Shown one piece after another: positions 1 through 8,572 of a stretch of DNA of 64,000 bases; within the stretch, counting starts at the first letter, position 1, and every line of letters begins with the position of its first letter. Location: positions 1 through 64,000 of the forward strand of contig JBKECK010000068.1 in assembly GCA_047974625.1 (NCBI GenBank), read 5' to 3'. The position numbers were made by a program, and so were the translations under genes. Origin of the DNA: CADEDH01 sp047974625 (GTDB taxonomy: Bacteria > Actinomycetota > Acidimicrobiia > Acidimicrobiales > SZUA-35). The notes under the pieces are model-generated. The model had not been told where the DNA came from. It did no database searches and saw only the letters and a program-made list of their open reading frames with translations.

Positions 1-459
1 GCGGATGAAGATCCCGGTGCAGGCCGCGACCGCGCCGGGGGTGGCGTCGATGGCGTCGAACTGGGCGGCGAGCTTGCCGGGCAACCACTCGTCGTCATCG
101 TCGCAGAAGGCGATCCAGTCGGCCGAGCCGGCCGTGATCCCGGTGTTGCGGGCTCCGGCCAGCCCACCGGCGCGCTGGTTGGTCATCACCCGCAGGGTGA
201 ATCGTGGATGATCGAGGGTCAGCGCCGGATCGGGGTCGGTGCGGTCGTAGACCACGATGACCTCCAAGGGTCCGTCGTGCTCCTGGGCGGTGACACCGGC
301 CAGGGCCCGCTGGAGCATCTCGGGGCGATCACGGGTGGCGATGATCACCGACACCGAACGACCGGCCGACCGGGGGGCGGCCCCCTCGGGACCGGGTGCG
401 GTGGCCCCGTCCGATTCCGGCTCCGGGGCCGACGATTCCGAGGGCGGGGTGGCGGTCAT
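1..459 (-). CDS. Family 2 glycosyltransferase, C-terminus cut by window edge
   Basis: Only the first 153 codons are present; the rest lies beyond the left edge. After a Pro/Ala/Glu-rich, probably disordered stretch of about 33 residues, the GT-A fold opens with SVIIATRDRP. It continues with VIVVYDRTDPD, GLAGARNTGI and the acidic donor/metal-binding cluster CDDDDEW near residue 120. Such enzymes transfer a sugar from a nucleotide donor to a growing glycan at the cytoplasmic membrane. The ATG overlaps the stop of the upstream gene (ATGA, 456-459), so it is the third gene of a leftward operon with the Alg13/Alg14-like pair. Donor and acceptor cannot be read from this fragment. Confidence 0.9.
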   Translation of the reverse strand, partial: MTATPPSESSAPEPESDGATAPGPEGAAPRSAGRSVSVIIATRDRPEMLQRALAGVTAQEHDGPLEVIVVYDRTDPDPALTLDHPRFTLRVMTNQRAGGLAGARNTGITAGSADWIAFCDDDDEWLPGKLAAQFDAIDATPGAVAACTGIFIR

Positions 460-1166
460 CCCGTGCCCGTCCGGGACGGACCCGCCGATTCCGACGAGCG
501 GGGGACCGCCAGATCGGTGGTCACCCCGAGCAGCCGGTCGGCGACGGCGCCGAAGGCGACCAGACCGGGAATGGCGTCGGGGCTCACCGGCACGGTGAAC
601 AGGTCCGGGTCGGCCAGGGCGGCGGCCAGTTCGGCCTCCAGCCGCTTCCGGTCGTTGGCCACCCGGGCCAGGCCGTGGCGTTCCAGATGGGCTGCGAACC
701 GGATCTGGTGTTCGTCGACGTGCTCCCCCCGTTCCGGGCGGCGCGGCATGACGATCGGGAGCCGTCCCATGGCCCGGGCGTCCATCACCGTCGACGGGCC
801 ACCGTGGGTGACCACCGCCACCGCGCTGCTGAACCGCAGGCACAACTCGGCGTGGGGGATGAGCGGCACGCTGGTGGCCACGGTGGTCTCCGCCGCAGTG
901 CCCCGTTGGATCAGGACCTCCACGTCGGGGTGCTCGGCCGCCCATTCGTCCATCCATCCCACCATCCGGTCGAAGGGATGATGGTCGGTACCCACCGACG
1001 CCACCACCAGTGGCCGGACCCGACGGTCGGCACCGGGCGAGATGCGCCGGTCGGCGGCCCGCCGTCCGGCGGCGAGGTCGGTGGGGACGACCTCGGGACG
1101 CGGGGTGCCATGACCATCGCCACCCTCGGGTGGGCGGGATTCGGCCGTGAGCTCGATGTCGGACAT
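456..1166 (-). CDS. Alg13/PssE-like glycosyltransferase catalytic subunit
   Basis: 236 residues. A polar N-terminal tail of about 50 residues precedes a compact GT28 C-terminal-type domain. Visible landmarks are VASVGTDHHPFDRMV, the central VLIQRG strand, and the donor-binding HGGPST motif followed by GRLPIVMPRRPERGEHVD. In the family this half binds the nucleotide sugar and works with a separate membrane-anchored Alg14-type acceptor subunit, which is encoded immediately upstream (1-bp TGATG overlap). The pair is typical of exopolysaccharide clusters (PssD/PssE, CpsF/CpsG types). The sugar is not known; the yeast pair uses UDP-GlcNAc and bacterial capsule pairs other sugars. Confidence 0.82.
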   Translation of the reverse strand: MSDIELTAESRPPEGGDGHGTPRPEVVPTDLAAGRRAADRRISPGADRRVRPLVVASVGTDHHPFDRMVGWMDEWAAEHPDVEVLIQRGTAAETTVATSVPLIPHAELCLRFSSAVAVVTHGGPSTVMDARAMGRLPIVMPRRPERGEHVDEHQIRFAAHLERHGLARVANDRKRLEAELAAALADPDLFTVPVSPDAIPGLVAFGAVADRLLGVTTDLAVPRSSESAGPSRTGTG

Positions 1167-1675
1167 CAGTACAGCGTTCCAATCAGGGTGGAGCCGCGAT
1201 ACAGATCCTGCTGCTCAGGCCACTGGACCAGGAACTCGCTGGTCAACGGCTGGCACAGCCGACCGGTCACCGTGCGGCTGTCGATCCGATCGTAGACTTC
1301 GAGATAGATGGTTGGGATCCGCAGAGCCCGGGCGACGACGAAGAACGGGAAGGCCACTCCGGCCCCGTTCGACACGACGAGGTCGGGTCGATCCGAGCGC
1401 ATCACACTGGCCGCCAGGCCGAGGTTCCGGACCATGTTGCGGAGATTGCGCGTGGTGGGGTGGTATGCGCCGATCAGATGTTCACCGGCGAGCTTGGACC
1501 GAGCGTCGGGGAGGTCGAAGGTGACCCAGCGGCGACGGTGCCGTGACCACCACGGCCGGAGCTGCAGCAGTTGGGAGAGGTGCCCACCGGATGAGCAGAC
1601 GAACAGCACCGACCTCACGTCAGACGTGGTTGCGTTGGCCCTTGTCTGGAGCGGTGCGGTATCGCCATTGGTCAT
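1166..1675 (-). CDS. Alg14/PssD-like glycosyltransferase membrane subunit
   Basis: 169 residues. The sequence has the Alg14 signature VLFVCSSGGHLSQLLQL, a PDLVVSNGAGVAFPFFVVAR segment (donor-side helix and likely membrane contact) and IPTIYLEVYDRIDSRT. In the family it anchors and activates the Alg13-type catalytic partner, encoded next. The start at 1675 is chosen because GGAGG (complement of 1681-1685) lies 5 nt upstream; an upstream in-frame ATG at 1687 overlaps that ribosome site. It is the first gene of the leftward operon and is divergent from the kinase-like gene at 1724. Confidence 0.82.
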   Translation of the reverse strand: MTNGDTAPLQTRANATTSDVRSVLFVCSSGGHLSQLLQLRPWWSRHRRRWVTFDLPDARSKLAGEHLIGAYHPTTRNLRNMVRNLGLAASVMRSDRPDLVVSNGAGVAFPFFVVARALRIPTIYLEVYDRIDSRTVTGRLCQPLTSEFLVQWPEQQDLYRGSTLIGTLY

Positions 1676-1723
1676 CGGTACCTCCATCGACCGCTGGCAG
1701 CTCCGACCTGAGAAGACCGGTAG

Positions 1724-2995
1724 GTGAACTCAACCCATGGCGCGCCGATGAGTAGAGCTATGGCCGATTCCGCCGACCAGCATTGGCTGGAAGAGACCCT
1801 CGGATGGATCCCCAACGAGCCCACGATACGTTATTCGGCCCGACCAACGAGCGGACCGGTGAGTCTGCTCATCCCGGCGCGACCAACACGGGCTGCTGTC
1901 GCCGCCCTCCGCCGTCCCAGTGACGACCGATCATCCCGTGTCGCGGCCACTGCGGGCCTCGCTCAAAGCGTAGCCCGTTTGGGCCTCATGGGTCGACTGC
2001 CCGGCCGCCGGCTCGACCTTCCCCCCTTCGCGCTCGTCGCGGCGTTGCAGCGAACCCTCGGCGAACCGAAGCTGGTTGCCGCCGTCACCCTCGGCCCCCT
2101 GCGCCGCAATCGGAAACCGGTGTTGCAGCTGATCCGGCCCGACGGGATCACCGTCGGGTTCGCCAAGGTGGGGTGGTCTCCGATGACCGCGGCGCTGGTC
2201 GACGCCGAGGCGGCCGCCCTCCGTCGTATGGCCGGCCGGCTGCCCGCCGATCACACCATCCCCGCGGTGATTCATCACGGACCGTGGCGTGACGGCTCGG
2301 TGGTGGTCCTCACCTCCGTGACGGGCGGCGACGGCGGGCCGGGCTCCCTGCTCGCCGCCCTGCGGCGCCGGCGGGGCGGGACGGGCGACGACACCACGAC
2401 CCCGCCCCTGGCGGCCACGATCGCCGCCATCGCCTCGGTCGACGCCGAACCCGGGCGGGCGGTGGCCGACCTGGCCGTGTTCCAGGAGTGGCGCCGGCTC
2501 GAGGCGACCGCCCCCCTCTACCCGGGCCTCGCCCTCGACGCGGTGATCTCCGTCCACGGCCGCACCCGGCTGGACGTCGGCTGGTGGCACGGCGACCTGA
2601 CCCCGTGGAACCGGTGGCGGGGCGGCGGTTCGGTGGTGGTGTGGGACTGGGAGCTGGCCGGCCCGGGCCGGCCCGTCGGGGCCGATGCCCTCCACCACCA
2701 CTTCGAGCTCCACCGCCGGACCGACGGTGACCACCGGTCGGCCCTGGACGCCGTGGTGGACGCCGCCCCCGACCTGCTCGCCGGCGTGGGTGTGGACCCC
2801 GAACCGGCGGTGGTGGCGGCCACCATCGACCTCTACCTCTGTGATCTCCTGGCCCGGGAACGCCGGCTGGAGGGTCAGCGGTGGGATGGTGGGGCGATGG
2901 CCGGCCTGGCCGACGTGGCCGGCCCCCTGCTCCGGCGACGGCTCGCTGCCCCCACCCCGCCCGGGGCCGACCCGGCCGGGACCGGCCGTCGGTGA
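1724..2995 (+). CDS. APH-fold phosphotransferase of the polysaccharide locus
   Basis: 423 residues with a GTG start; in-frame ATGs at 1748 and 1760 are alternatives and no ribosome site decides among them. The C-terminal half has aminoglycoside-phosphotransferase/choline-kinase features: the catalytic loop WWHGDLTPWN and the metal-binding VVWDWELAGPGRP. The N-terminal 100 residues are basic and unrecognised. The fold phosphorylates small-molecule hydroxyls. In this setting, overlapping the flippase gene by GTGA, a role in modifying a glycan or lipid precursor is plausible but inferred. The substrate is unknown, and an antibiotic-resistance role is not supported by context. Confidence 0.7.
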   Translation: MNSTHGAPMSRAMADSADQHWLEETLGWIPNEPTIRYSARPTSGPVSLLIPARPTRAAVAALRRPSDDRSSRVAATAGLAQSVARLGLMGRLPGRRLDLPPFALVAALQRTLGEPKLVAAVTLGPLRRNRKPVLQLIRPDGITVGFAKVGWSPMTAALVDAEAAALRRMAGRLPADHTIPAVIHHGPWRDGSVVVLTSVTGGDGGPGSLLAALRRRRGGTGDDTTTPPLAATIAAIASVDAEPGRAVADLAVFQEWRRLEATAPLYPGLALDAVISVHGRTRLDVGWWHGDLTPWNRWRGGGSVVVWDWELAGPGRPVGADALHHHFELHRRTDGDHRSALDAVVDAAPDLLAGVGVDPEPAVVAATIDLYLCDLLARERRLEGQRWDGGAMAGLADVAGPLLRRRLAAPTPPGADPAGTGRR

Positions 2996-4491
2996 CCACC
3001 ACCACCGCTCCCGGCGGGCAGACCCCGCCCCGCATCCAGTCCGCCGGTCGGGCCACCGGCTGGTCCCTGGCCGGCGCGGTGTCCACCACGGTGGCCAACT
3101 TCGCCATCGCCGTGGTGGCCACCCGGGCCGGCGCCGCGGTGGCCGGCCTCTTCTACACCGTCACCGCCATCGCCACCATCGCCGGCAACACCGGCGGCCT
3201 GGGTTCCATGACCGGCCAGGTCTACTTCATGCCCCGGGTGCTCGACACCGACCGTCCCGACCCCGGTGGCCTGGTTCGCCTGGCCCTCGGCCCGGTCACC
3301 GTCGCCGGTGTGCTCGGGGGGTCGGCCCTGGCCCTCGCCGCGCCGGCCGTGGCCGACCTGGTGGCGTCGACCCGCGCCGCGGATGCCGCCACCATGCTGC
3401 GGGTCGTGGCGGTGGCCGTCCCGTTCTGGGCCGTGACCGTGCCCCTGCTCGGCGCCACCCGCGGTCTGGGTTCGATGACGCCGACCGTGGTGGTCAACCA
3501 GATCTTCCGACCGCTCGGGCAGCTCGGCCTGGTGGTGGGGTTCTCGGCCACCGGCGAGCTCACCCCCACCATGCTGGCCGTGGCCTGGACGGCCCCGGTG
3601 GTGGTGGCCGCCGCCGTCGCCTTCGGCTGGCTGGTCCAGATGGGCGGCCTCCGCCGGGCCCCCGCCGGCCGTGCCCCCGCCGTGACCCGTTCGGAGTTCT
3701 GGGCCTACACCCGACCCCGGTCGGCCTCGACTGCGTTCCAGATCGCCCTGGAACGCAGTGACGTGGTGCTGGTATCCGCCCTGGCCGGCGAGGCCGCCGC
3801 CGGGATCTACGGGTCGATCAGCCGGTACGTGACCGCCGGGAACGTCCTCGTCTTCTCGATCGCCCAGGCCGCCGGCCCGGGGCTGCGGCGGGCCATCGCC
3901 TCGGTCCGGTGGGCCGAGGCCCAGCGGTTGCTGACCCAGGCCACCGGCTGGATGGTCCTGCTGGTGTGGCCGTACTTCCTGATCGTGGCGGCCAAACCCG
4001 GGACCCTGGCCGGCCTGATCGACCCGGCGGTGGTGGAGGGCGCCACCGCCCTGCGGATCCTGGCCATCGGCATGCTGGTCAACGCCCTGGCCGGACCGAT
4101 CGACCTGACCCTGCTGATGCTGGGGCGGAGCCGGACCTCGCTGCTGTTCACCGGGGTGGCACTGGCCATCGACCTCCTGGTCGGCTGGCTGCTGATCCCC
4201 CGGTACGGGATGGTGGGCGCCGCCATCGCCTGGGGGCTGGCGACCGCCACCGTCAACGGGGGCGCCGCGGCTGCGGTGGCCCGGATCAGTCCCCTCCGTC
4301 CCGGTGGGCGGGTGGTCGCCCTGGCCGCCGTCGGGGCGGTGGCCGCCGTCGTCCCCGTCGGTGTCGTCACCCGAGACACCTTCGTGGGTCTGGTGATCAC
4401 CCTGGGTGTGGCCGGGCTGATCTGGCTGGGGTTCGTGGCCCGTTACGCCGACCGGCTCGGGATCAAGATCCCTCGGGTGCGAACCGGCTGA
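2992..4491 (+). CDS. Polysaccharide flippase (Wzx/MOP superfamily)
   Basis: 499 residues when started at GTG 2992, which overlaps the previous stop (GTGA). The protein is almost entirely hydrophobic, with about 12-14 predicted membrane helices and short charged loops. It has an N-terminal amphipathic segment (IQSAGRATGWSLAGAVSTTV) and the internal EFWAYTRPRSASTAFQIALE typical of lipid-linked-oligosaccharide flippases. Its expected role is to move undecaprenyl-linked repeat units across the cytoplasmic membrane for polymerisation. Its last 29 bases overlap the 3' end of the convergent GH26-like gene, leaving no room for an intergenic terminator. Confidence 0.85.
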   Translation: MTTTTAPGGQTPPRIQSAGRATGWSLAGAVSTTVANFAIAVVATRAGAAVAGLFYTVTAIATIAGNTGGLGSMTGQVYFMPRVLDTDRPDPGGLVRLALGPVTVAGVLGGSALALAAPAVADLVASTRAADAATMLRVVAVAVPFWAVTVPLLGATRGLGSMTPTVVVNQIFRPLGQLGLVVGFSATGELTPTMLAVAWTAPVVVAAAVAFGWLVQMGGLRRAPAGRAPAVTRSEFWAYTRPRSASTAFQIALERSDVVLVSALAGEAAAGIYGSISRYVTAGNVLVFSIAQAAGPGLRRAIASVRWAEAQRLLTQATGWMVLLVWPYFLIVAAKPGTLAGLIDPAVVEGATALRILAIGMLVNALAGPIDLTLLMLGRSRTSLLFTGVALAIDLLVGWLLIPRYGMVGAAIAWGLATATVNGGAAAAVARISPLRPGGRVVALAAVGAVAAVVPVGVVTRDTFVGLVITLGVAGLIWLGFVARYADRLGIKIPRVRTG

Positions 4492-5479
4492 CGTTGCCGG
4501 CCATGGCCTCGGCCGCCGCCGGCGTGGAGTCGTACGACCAGTCACAGTCCGGCCACCCGGCGTCGTGGACGTCGAACCAGGCGACGAAGGTGATCGGGTG
4601 CCGCGCCGACAGCGACGCCACCGTGTCGCCCAGGTCGACCATCCACTGGGCCTTGCGGCCGGGATCGGCGGGGTCCTCGGTGGAGGCCACCTCGGGAATG
4701 GCCATCGGTTTGCCGTGCTCCTCGGCGAAGACCACCGCCGGTTCCAGCAGCTCCGACGGGCTGAGCCAGGGCCGGGGTGAGCCCTGACAGTCGAACCAGT
4801 TGTAGGCGTCGACCCCGATGATGTCGACCGCGGCATCGCCCGGGTACCACTGGTCGACCCGGCCATCGCCGAACGCCCCCCGGGTCAGCACCACCACCCG
4901 GGGGATGTCCCCGGCGCCGTGCTCGGCCATCACCTCGTTCCAGCGCCGAAAGGCGGCCACGAAGTCCTCGGCACTGCCGTTGGCCGCGCTGTCACGGGTC
5001 TCGGGCTCGTGGTTGAAGGTCAGATAGAGCTGGTCGGCGTACGGGGCGACGGCGTCGGCCCACTCCACCATGCGTTCGTACACCGGTGAGCCGGGCCGGG
5101 CCGCGGCCACGTCCGACCACAGCACCACCGTCCCGTCGTCGAACCGGGGTCGGACCGACAGGTGGATCCGGTGGCCGCTCTCGAGCAGGGCCAGATGGTC
5201 GGCGGTCGGGAACTGGGTGTCCCACCGGGCGAAGGTCCGCACCACCCCGAGCGGGGCCCCGGCGTCGGCCTCGAGCGTCTCCACCGCGGCCGCATCCGAA
5301 CCCTTGAGTGCGGCACCGAACCGGGGGGTGTCGGCCGTCAGCGCCGGTCCGGACGCCTCGGGGAACGATGTCCCGCCGGCTCCGGGGTCGGCCTCGTCGT
5401 CGGTACAACCCACGGCGGCGACCATGACCGCGACGGCGAGGAACACGGCCGGCAGGCCGCGGGGGTGACGGGACGGCAT
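4463..5479 (-). CDS. GH26-like glycoside hydrolase lipoprotein
   Basis: 338 residues. A signal peptide ends in a lipobox (VAAVGC), so the mature protein should be tethered outside the membrane. The body looks like a TIM-barrel hydrolase of the GH26 (mannanase) clan: FNHEPE near residue 155 would hold the acid/base Glu, and MAIPEVAST near residue 265 the nucleophile. VDAYNWFDCQG and FVAWFDVHDAGWPDCDW give aromatic sugar-binding residues and probable disulfide cysteines. It sits 2 bp after the polymerase gene, so it may trim or edit the polymer during export. The family call is from motif pattern only. Confidence 0.7.
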   Translation of the reverse strand: MPSRHPRGLPAVFLAVAVMVAAVGCTDDEADPGAGGTSFPEASGPALTADTPRFGAALKGSDAAAVETLEADAGAPLGVVRTFARWDTQFPTADHLALLESGHRIHLSVRPRFDDGTVVLWSDVAAARPGSPVYERMVEWADAVAPYADQLYLTFNHEPETRDSAANGSAEDFVAAFRRWNEVMAEHGAGDIPRVVVLTRGAFGDGRVDQWYPGDAAVDIIGVDAYNWFDCQGSPRPWLSPSELLEPAVVFAEEHGKPMAIPEVASTEDPADPGRKAQWMVDLGDTVASLSARHPITFVAWFDVHDAGWPDCDWSYDSTPAAAEAMAGNVSRFAPEGS

Positions 5480-5481
5480 GG

Positions 5482-6822
5482 TCAGATCCTCGACGACATC
5501 GGGGCCACGAGCTGCCGGTCCTCGAGGTGGCGGCGCCCGAGCGGGGTGCTACCGACGGCCCGGGGCGACTCGACCAGGGTCCGGGCCGCCACGGCGACGC
5601 CGGCCATGACGACGAACAGGGCGTTGGGAATCATCAGGTAGAACCCGATCTGGGTGATCCCGATCAGGATGACGGCGTTGGCCCAGACCCCCACTGCCGT
5701 TCTCTGCTTCCTGGTGTGGAACCAGAAGCTGACCAGGGCGCCCACGAAACCGACGGCGCCCACGAAACCGTGGGAGAACGTCACCATCCACAGCTGGCCG
5801 TGGGTGCCGATCGAGGGCAGGCTCCGGACGTTCGGGCGGGGAGCCCCCCAGCCGAACAGGGGCCGTTCGGTGGCCCCGCTGATCGCGGCGGTGGCCAGTT
5901 CGGTGCGGTCGTTGTCGGAGTGACCGTTGTCGATACGGCTGGTGACCAGCCCGCCGAGCGGGGACAGGACGATGATCAGGGCGAGCACCACCGCCCCGAC
6001 GGCCAGGCGGACCAGCAGCCGGGTCTGACCACCGACGCCGAACCGGATGGCCGCGTACACCAGACCGACCGTGAGGCTCAGCCACAGGCCACGATTGAGC
6101 GACACCACGGCGGGGATGACCGAGGCGAACAGGGCGAATCGGACGACCCGTCGCGAGATCCCCACCCCGGGCAGGTTGAGGGCCATCAGGGCGAACGGGG
6201 TGAGCAGGGCCAGGTTGGAACCCCAACTGTTGGTGTAGGGGAACGGCGCCTTGGGACGGGGGATGGGGATCCCGATAATGTCCTGCAGATCGGCGAACCC
6301 CGGGGTGAGCAGGGAGTTGACGAGCTCGTTCGACCGCAGCACGTGAGGCATCAGGTACCAGGTCGGGGACCGGAACGACCAGTCGCCCAGCACCAGGGCC
6401 AGGTAGCCGCCGGTCACCGTGGCCAGGTAGACGATGGTGAACACCCGGACGATCCGGGACACCGGGAGACTCGTCCCCGCGTTGAGCAGGTACAGCAGGA
6501 ACACCGTGGCGGCCCCGTAGTAGCCGAGCCGCAGCAGGTAGCCGGCGGTGCGGCCGAACCCGTCGAGGCTGGTGGCCGAACCGACCACCGCGGCCAGGAA
6601 CAGCAGCCAGAAGCCGAACCCCTTGGGGACCACGGCCTGCCGCCGGCGGAGCAGGGCCACCGCCATCGGTACGGCCAGGATCACCCACATGAACCCGCCG
6701 AGCCCGGTCAGGAACCAGACCGGGTAGCCGGCGATCATCAGGGTCACCGGCCAGTGGGGCAGGGGGCGTTCGGCCTCGACCCGGTAGACCTCCACCCGGT
6801 CGCCGACCGCCGTGGCCGTCAC
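5482..6822 (-). CDS. O-antigen ligase/polymerase-like membrane protein (Wzy/WaaL type)
   Basis: 446 residues with 10-12 hydrophobic helices. A large exposed loop lies around residues 150-210 (SFRSPTWYLMPHVLRSNELV and following), and a second soluble loop carries ERPLFGWGAPRPNVRSLPSIGTHGQ. That GWG...THG arrangement is typical of the O-antigen ligase family. Members polymerise or transfer lipid-linked repeat units on the outer face of the membrane. The GTG start overlaps the stop of the Wzc-like gene (GTGA) and the GH26-like gene follows after 2 bp, so the three form one leftward operon. Confidence 0.82.
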   Translation of the reverse strand: MTATAVGDRVEVYRVEAERPLPHWPVTLMIAGYPVWFLTGLGGFMWVILAVPMAVALLRRRQAVVPKGFGFWLLFLAAVVGSATSLDGFGRTAGYLLRLGYYGAATVFLLYLLNAGTSLPVSRIVRVFTIVYLATVTGGYLALVLGDWSFRSPTWYLMPHVLRSNELVNSLLTPGFADLQDIIGIPIPRPKAPFPYTNSWGSNLALLTPFALMALNLPGVGISRRVVRFALFASVIPAVVSLNRGLWLSLTVGLVYAAIRFGVGGQTRLLVRLAVGAVVLALIIVLSPLGGLVTSRIDNGHSDNDRTELATAAISGATERPLFGWGAPRPNVRSLPSIGTHGQLWMVTFSHGFVGAVGFVGALVSFWFHTRKQRTAVGVWANAVILIGITQIGFYLMIPNALFVVMAGVAVAARTLVESPRAVGSTPLGRRHLEDRQLVAPMSSRI

Positions 6823-8465
6823 CGGGCCGAGGAGTGGTCGTCGGCCACGATCACACCGATGATCTCGGCGCCCACGCCTCGCAGCTGGTCGACCGAGTCG
6901 GCGATGGCCTGACGGGTCTCGGTACCGCCGTCGGCCACCAGGACCGCGCCGTCGCAGACCCGGGCCACGTCGACGGCGTCGGCCACCTTCAGCACCGGCG
7001 GAGCCAGCACCACGACCAGGTCGAAATCGGCCCCGACCGCGGCGACCAGGCGGGCCAGGCTCTGGCTCCGCAGGACCTCGGCCGGGCGGTCCCGGCGGGT
7101 CCCGGCCGGGAGCAGCCAGAGATTGTTGACCCCCCGGACCGGGGTGACGGTGGCTTGCAGGCCGACCCCGTCGAACACCACATTGCTGAGACCGGCATCG
7201 ACCTCCAGGCCGAGATGGCGGGCCAGCGGTGCATTGCGGAGATCGGCGTCGACCAGCAGGGTCCGCCGACCCCCACGGGCCGCGGTGGCGGCGAGGTTGG
7301 CGGCCACCGACGTCGGGGGGGCCGGCTCGGTCACGCCGGCGACCACGATGACGGTCTTGTCGGTCTGCTCCAGGCTGAAGGCCAGGGTGCTCTGGATCCG
7401 CCGGTAGGCGTCGCCCGCCGCGGTGTCGGAGCCGAACAGCCGGGCCGGCTGCTCACCCCGGCCTCCCCCGCCGCCCACGCCGACGAGCTCGGGGGCCACC
7501 GCGCTGCGGCCGGCACGTACCGGAGCGGTGCCCAGCATGGGCACGCCCAGCGCCGCCAGTTCGACCCGGCTGCTGCGGAGCCGGTCGTCGCTGCGATCGA
7601 GCAGGAAGGCGGCCGTGAAGGCGATCACCAGCCCGATGAGGGCGCCGATCACCGGCCCGGCCAGGAACGGCAGGCCCTCCGGATCCGAGGGCTGGTCGGC
7701 GTCGGTCAGGATCACCCCCGGGTTGTCCGCCAGGGTGGCCAGGTTGGCGTAGGTCCCGCCGATCGAGGACAGCTCCTGGACCGCGGCCACATCGGCGTAG
7801 TTGGTGGTGGTGGGCGGGCTCTCCTGACCGGCGGCGATCTGCTCCTGGACCTGGGCCGCCTGGGCGGCCTGCTGCTCGTTGAGCCGGCCGACCAGTTCGT
7901 GCTCACGGGCGTTCAGCCGTTCCAGGGTGGCCTGACGGTCCTGGATGACCCGATCGTTCCGGAAATCGAGGTACGCCACGGCGCTCGACTGGGCCAGGGC
8001 CTCGGCCGAGTCGGCCGTGTCGGTGGTGGCGGTGAAGACGAGGATCTGGGAATCGTCGGGGGCGGACACCACGAGCTGTTCGAGGGCGGTGGCCACCGAG
8101 GCCGGGTCGACCTCGACGGTGTCGGCCTCCTGGCTGACCTCGAGCGATGAGTAATTCTCCGCGTCGAGCTCCGTCGCCGCTGTGCGCAACGCCGAGGCCC
8201 GTTCGGCCACCCGCTCCGAACCGGCCACCGCCAGCTCGGTCTCCATGCTGATCTGGCGGGACACGTCCGCGGCCTGGTCGATCTCAGCGGTGAGGGGGGT
8301 GATTTGCACCACCGCTTCCGAAACGTACATCGTGGACTGCAACCGCATGGCCAGGGCGCCCACGACGGCGCCCAGGATCGCCGCGATGGCCAAGATCCAG
8401 AACCATCGTTTGACCACCCCGCTATAGTCGGTTACCGAGACCACCGGAGTCCCGCTGTCGGTCAT
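6819..8465 (-). CDS. Wzc-like chain-length protein with degenerate BY-kinase-type ATPase domain
   Basis: 548 residues from ATG 8465. Domain order: Wzz-type N-terminus with a first helix (WFWILAIAAILGAVVGALAM), a periplasmic coiled region to about residue 255, a second helix (GPVIGALIGLVIAFTAAFLL), then a MinD/BY-kinase-like domain. Walker A should be GxxGxGK(S/T), but here reads TEPAPPTSVAANLA with no Lys. Walker A' is normal (LLVDADLR). Walker B reads DLVVVLAPP, where families have an IDTPP-like acid. There is no Tyr-rich tail. It probably controls polymer length as a scaffold rather than as an active kinase (inference). It is divergent from cysD across 107 bp. Confidence 0.85.
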   Translation of the reverse strand: MTDSGTPVVSVTDYSGVVKRWFWILAIAAILGAVVGALAMRLQSTMYVSEAVVQITPLTAEIDQAADVSRQISMETELAVAGSERVAERASALRTAATELDAENYSSLEVSQEADTVEVDPASVATALEQLVVSAPDDSQILVFTATTDTADSAEALAQSSAVAYLDFRNDRVIQDRQATLERLNAREHELVGRLNEQQAAQAAQVQEQIAAGQESPPTTTNYADVAAVQELSSIGGTYANLATLADNPGVILTDADQPSDPEGLPFLAGPVIGALIGLVIAFTAAFLLDRSDDRLRSSRVELAALGVPMLGTAPVRAGRSAVAPELVGVGGGGGRGEQPARLFGSDTAAGDAYRRIQSTLAFSLEQTDKTVIVVAGVTEPAPPTSVAANLAATAARGGRRTLLVDADLRNAPLARHLGLEVDAGLSNVVFDGVGLQATVTPVRGVNNLWLLPAGTRRDRPAEVLRSQSLARLVAAVGADFDLVVVLAPPVLKVADAVDVARVCDGAVLVADGGTETRQAIADSVDQLRGVGAEIIGVIVADDHSSAR

Positions 8466-8572
8466 GGGGATTCGCCGCCCTTTCCACGCATGGTGTGCAC
8501 CTGCTGCAGCCTGTTCATCGTCGGCAGCGAACCACACGACCTGAACCGTTCCCGCGAAGACCGAGATTCACG

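Noticed and set aside
1724..2995. Aminoglycoside-resistance kinase
   Set aside because: Only the general APH fold is shared; position in a polysaccharide locus and N-terminal divergence argue against drug resistance.
2875..4866. Minus-strand open frame spanning the flippase and part of the GH26-like gene
   Set aside because: Low-complexity shadow; it crosses two well-supported genes in other frames.
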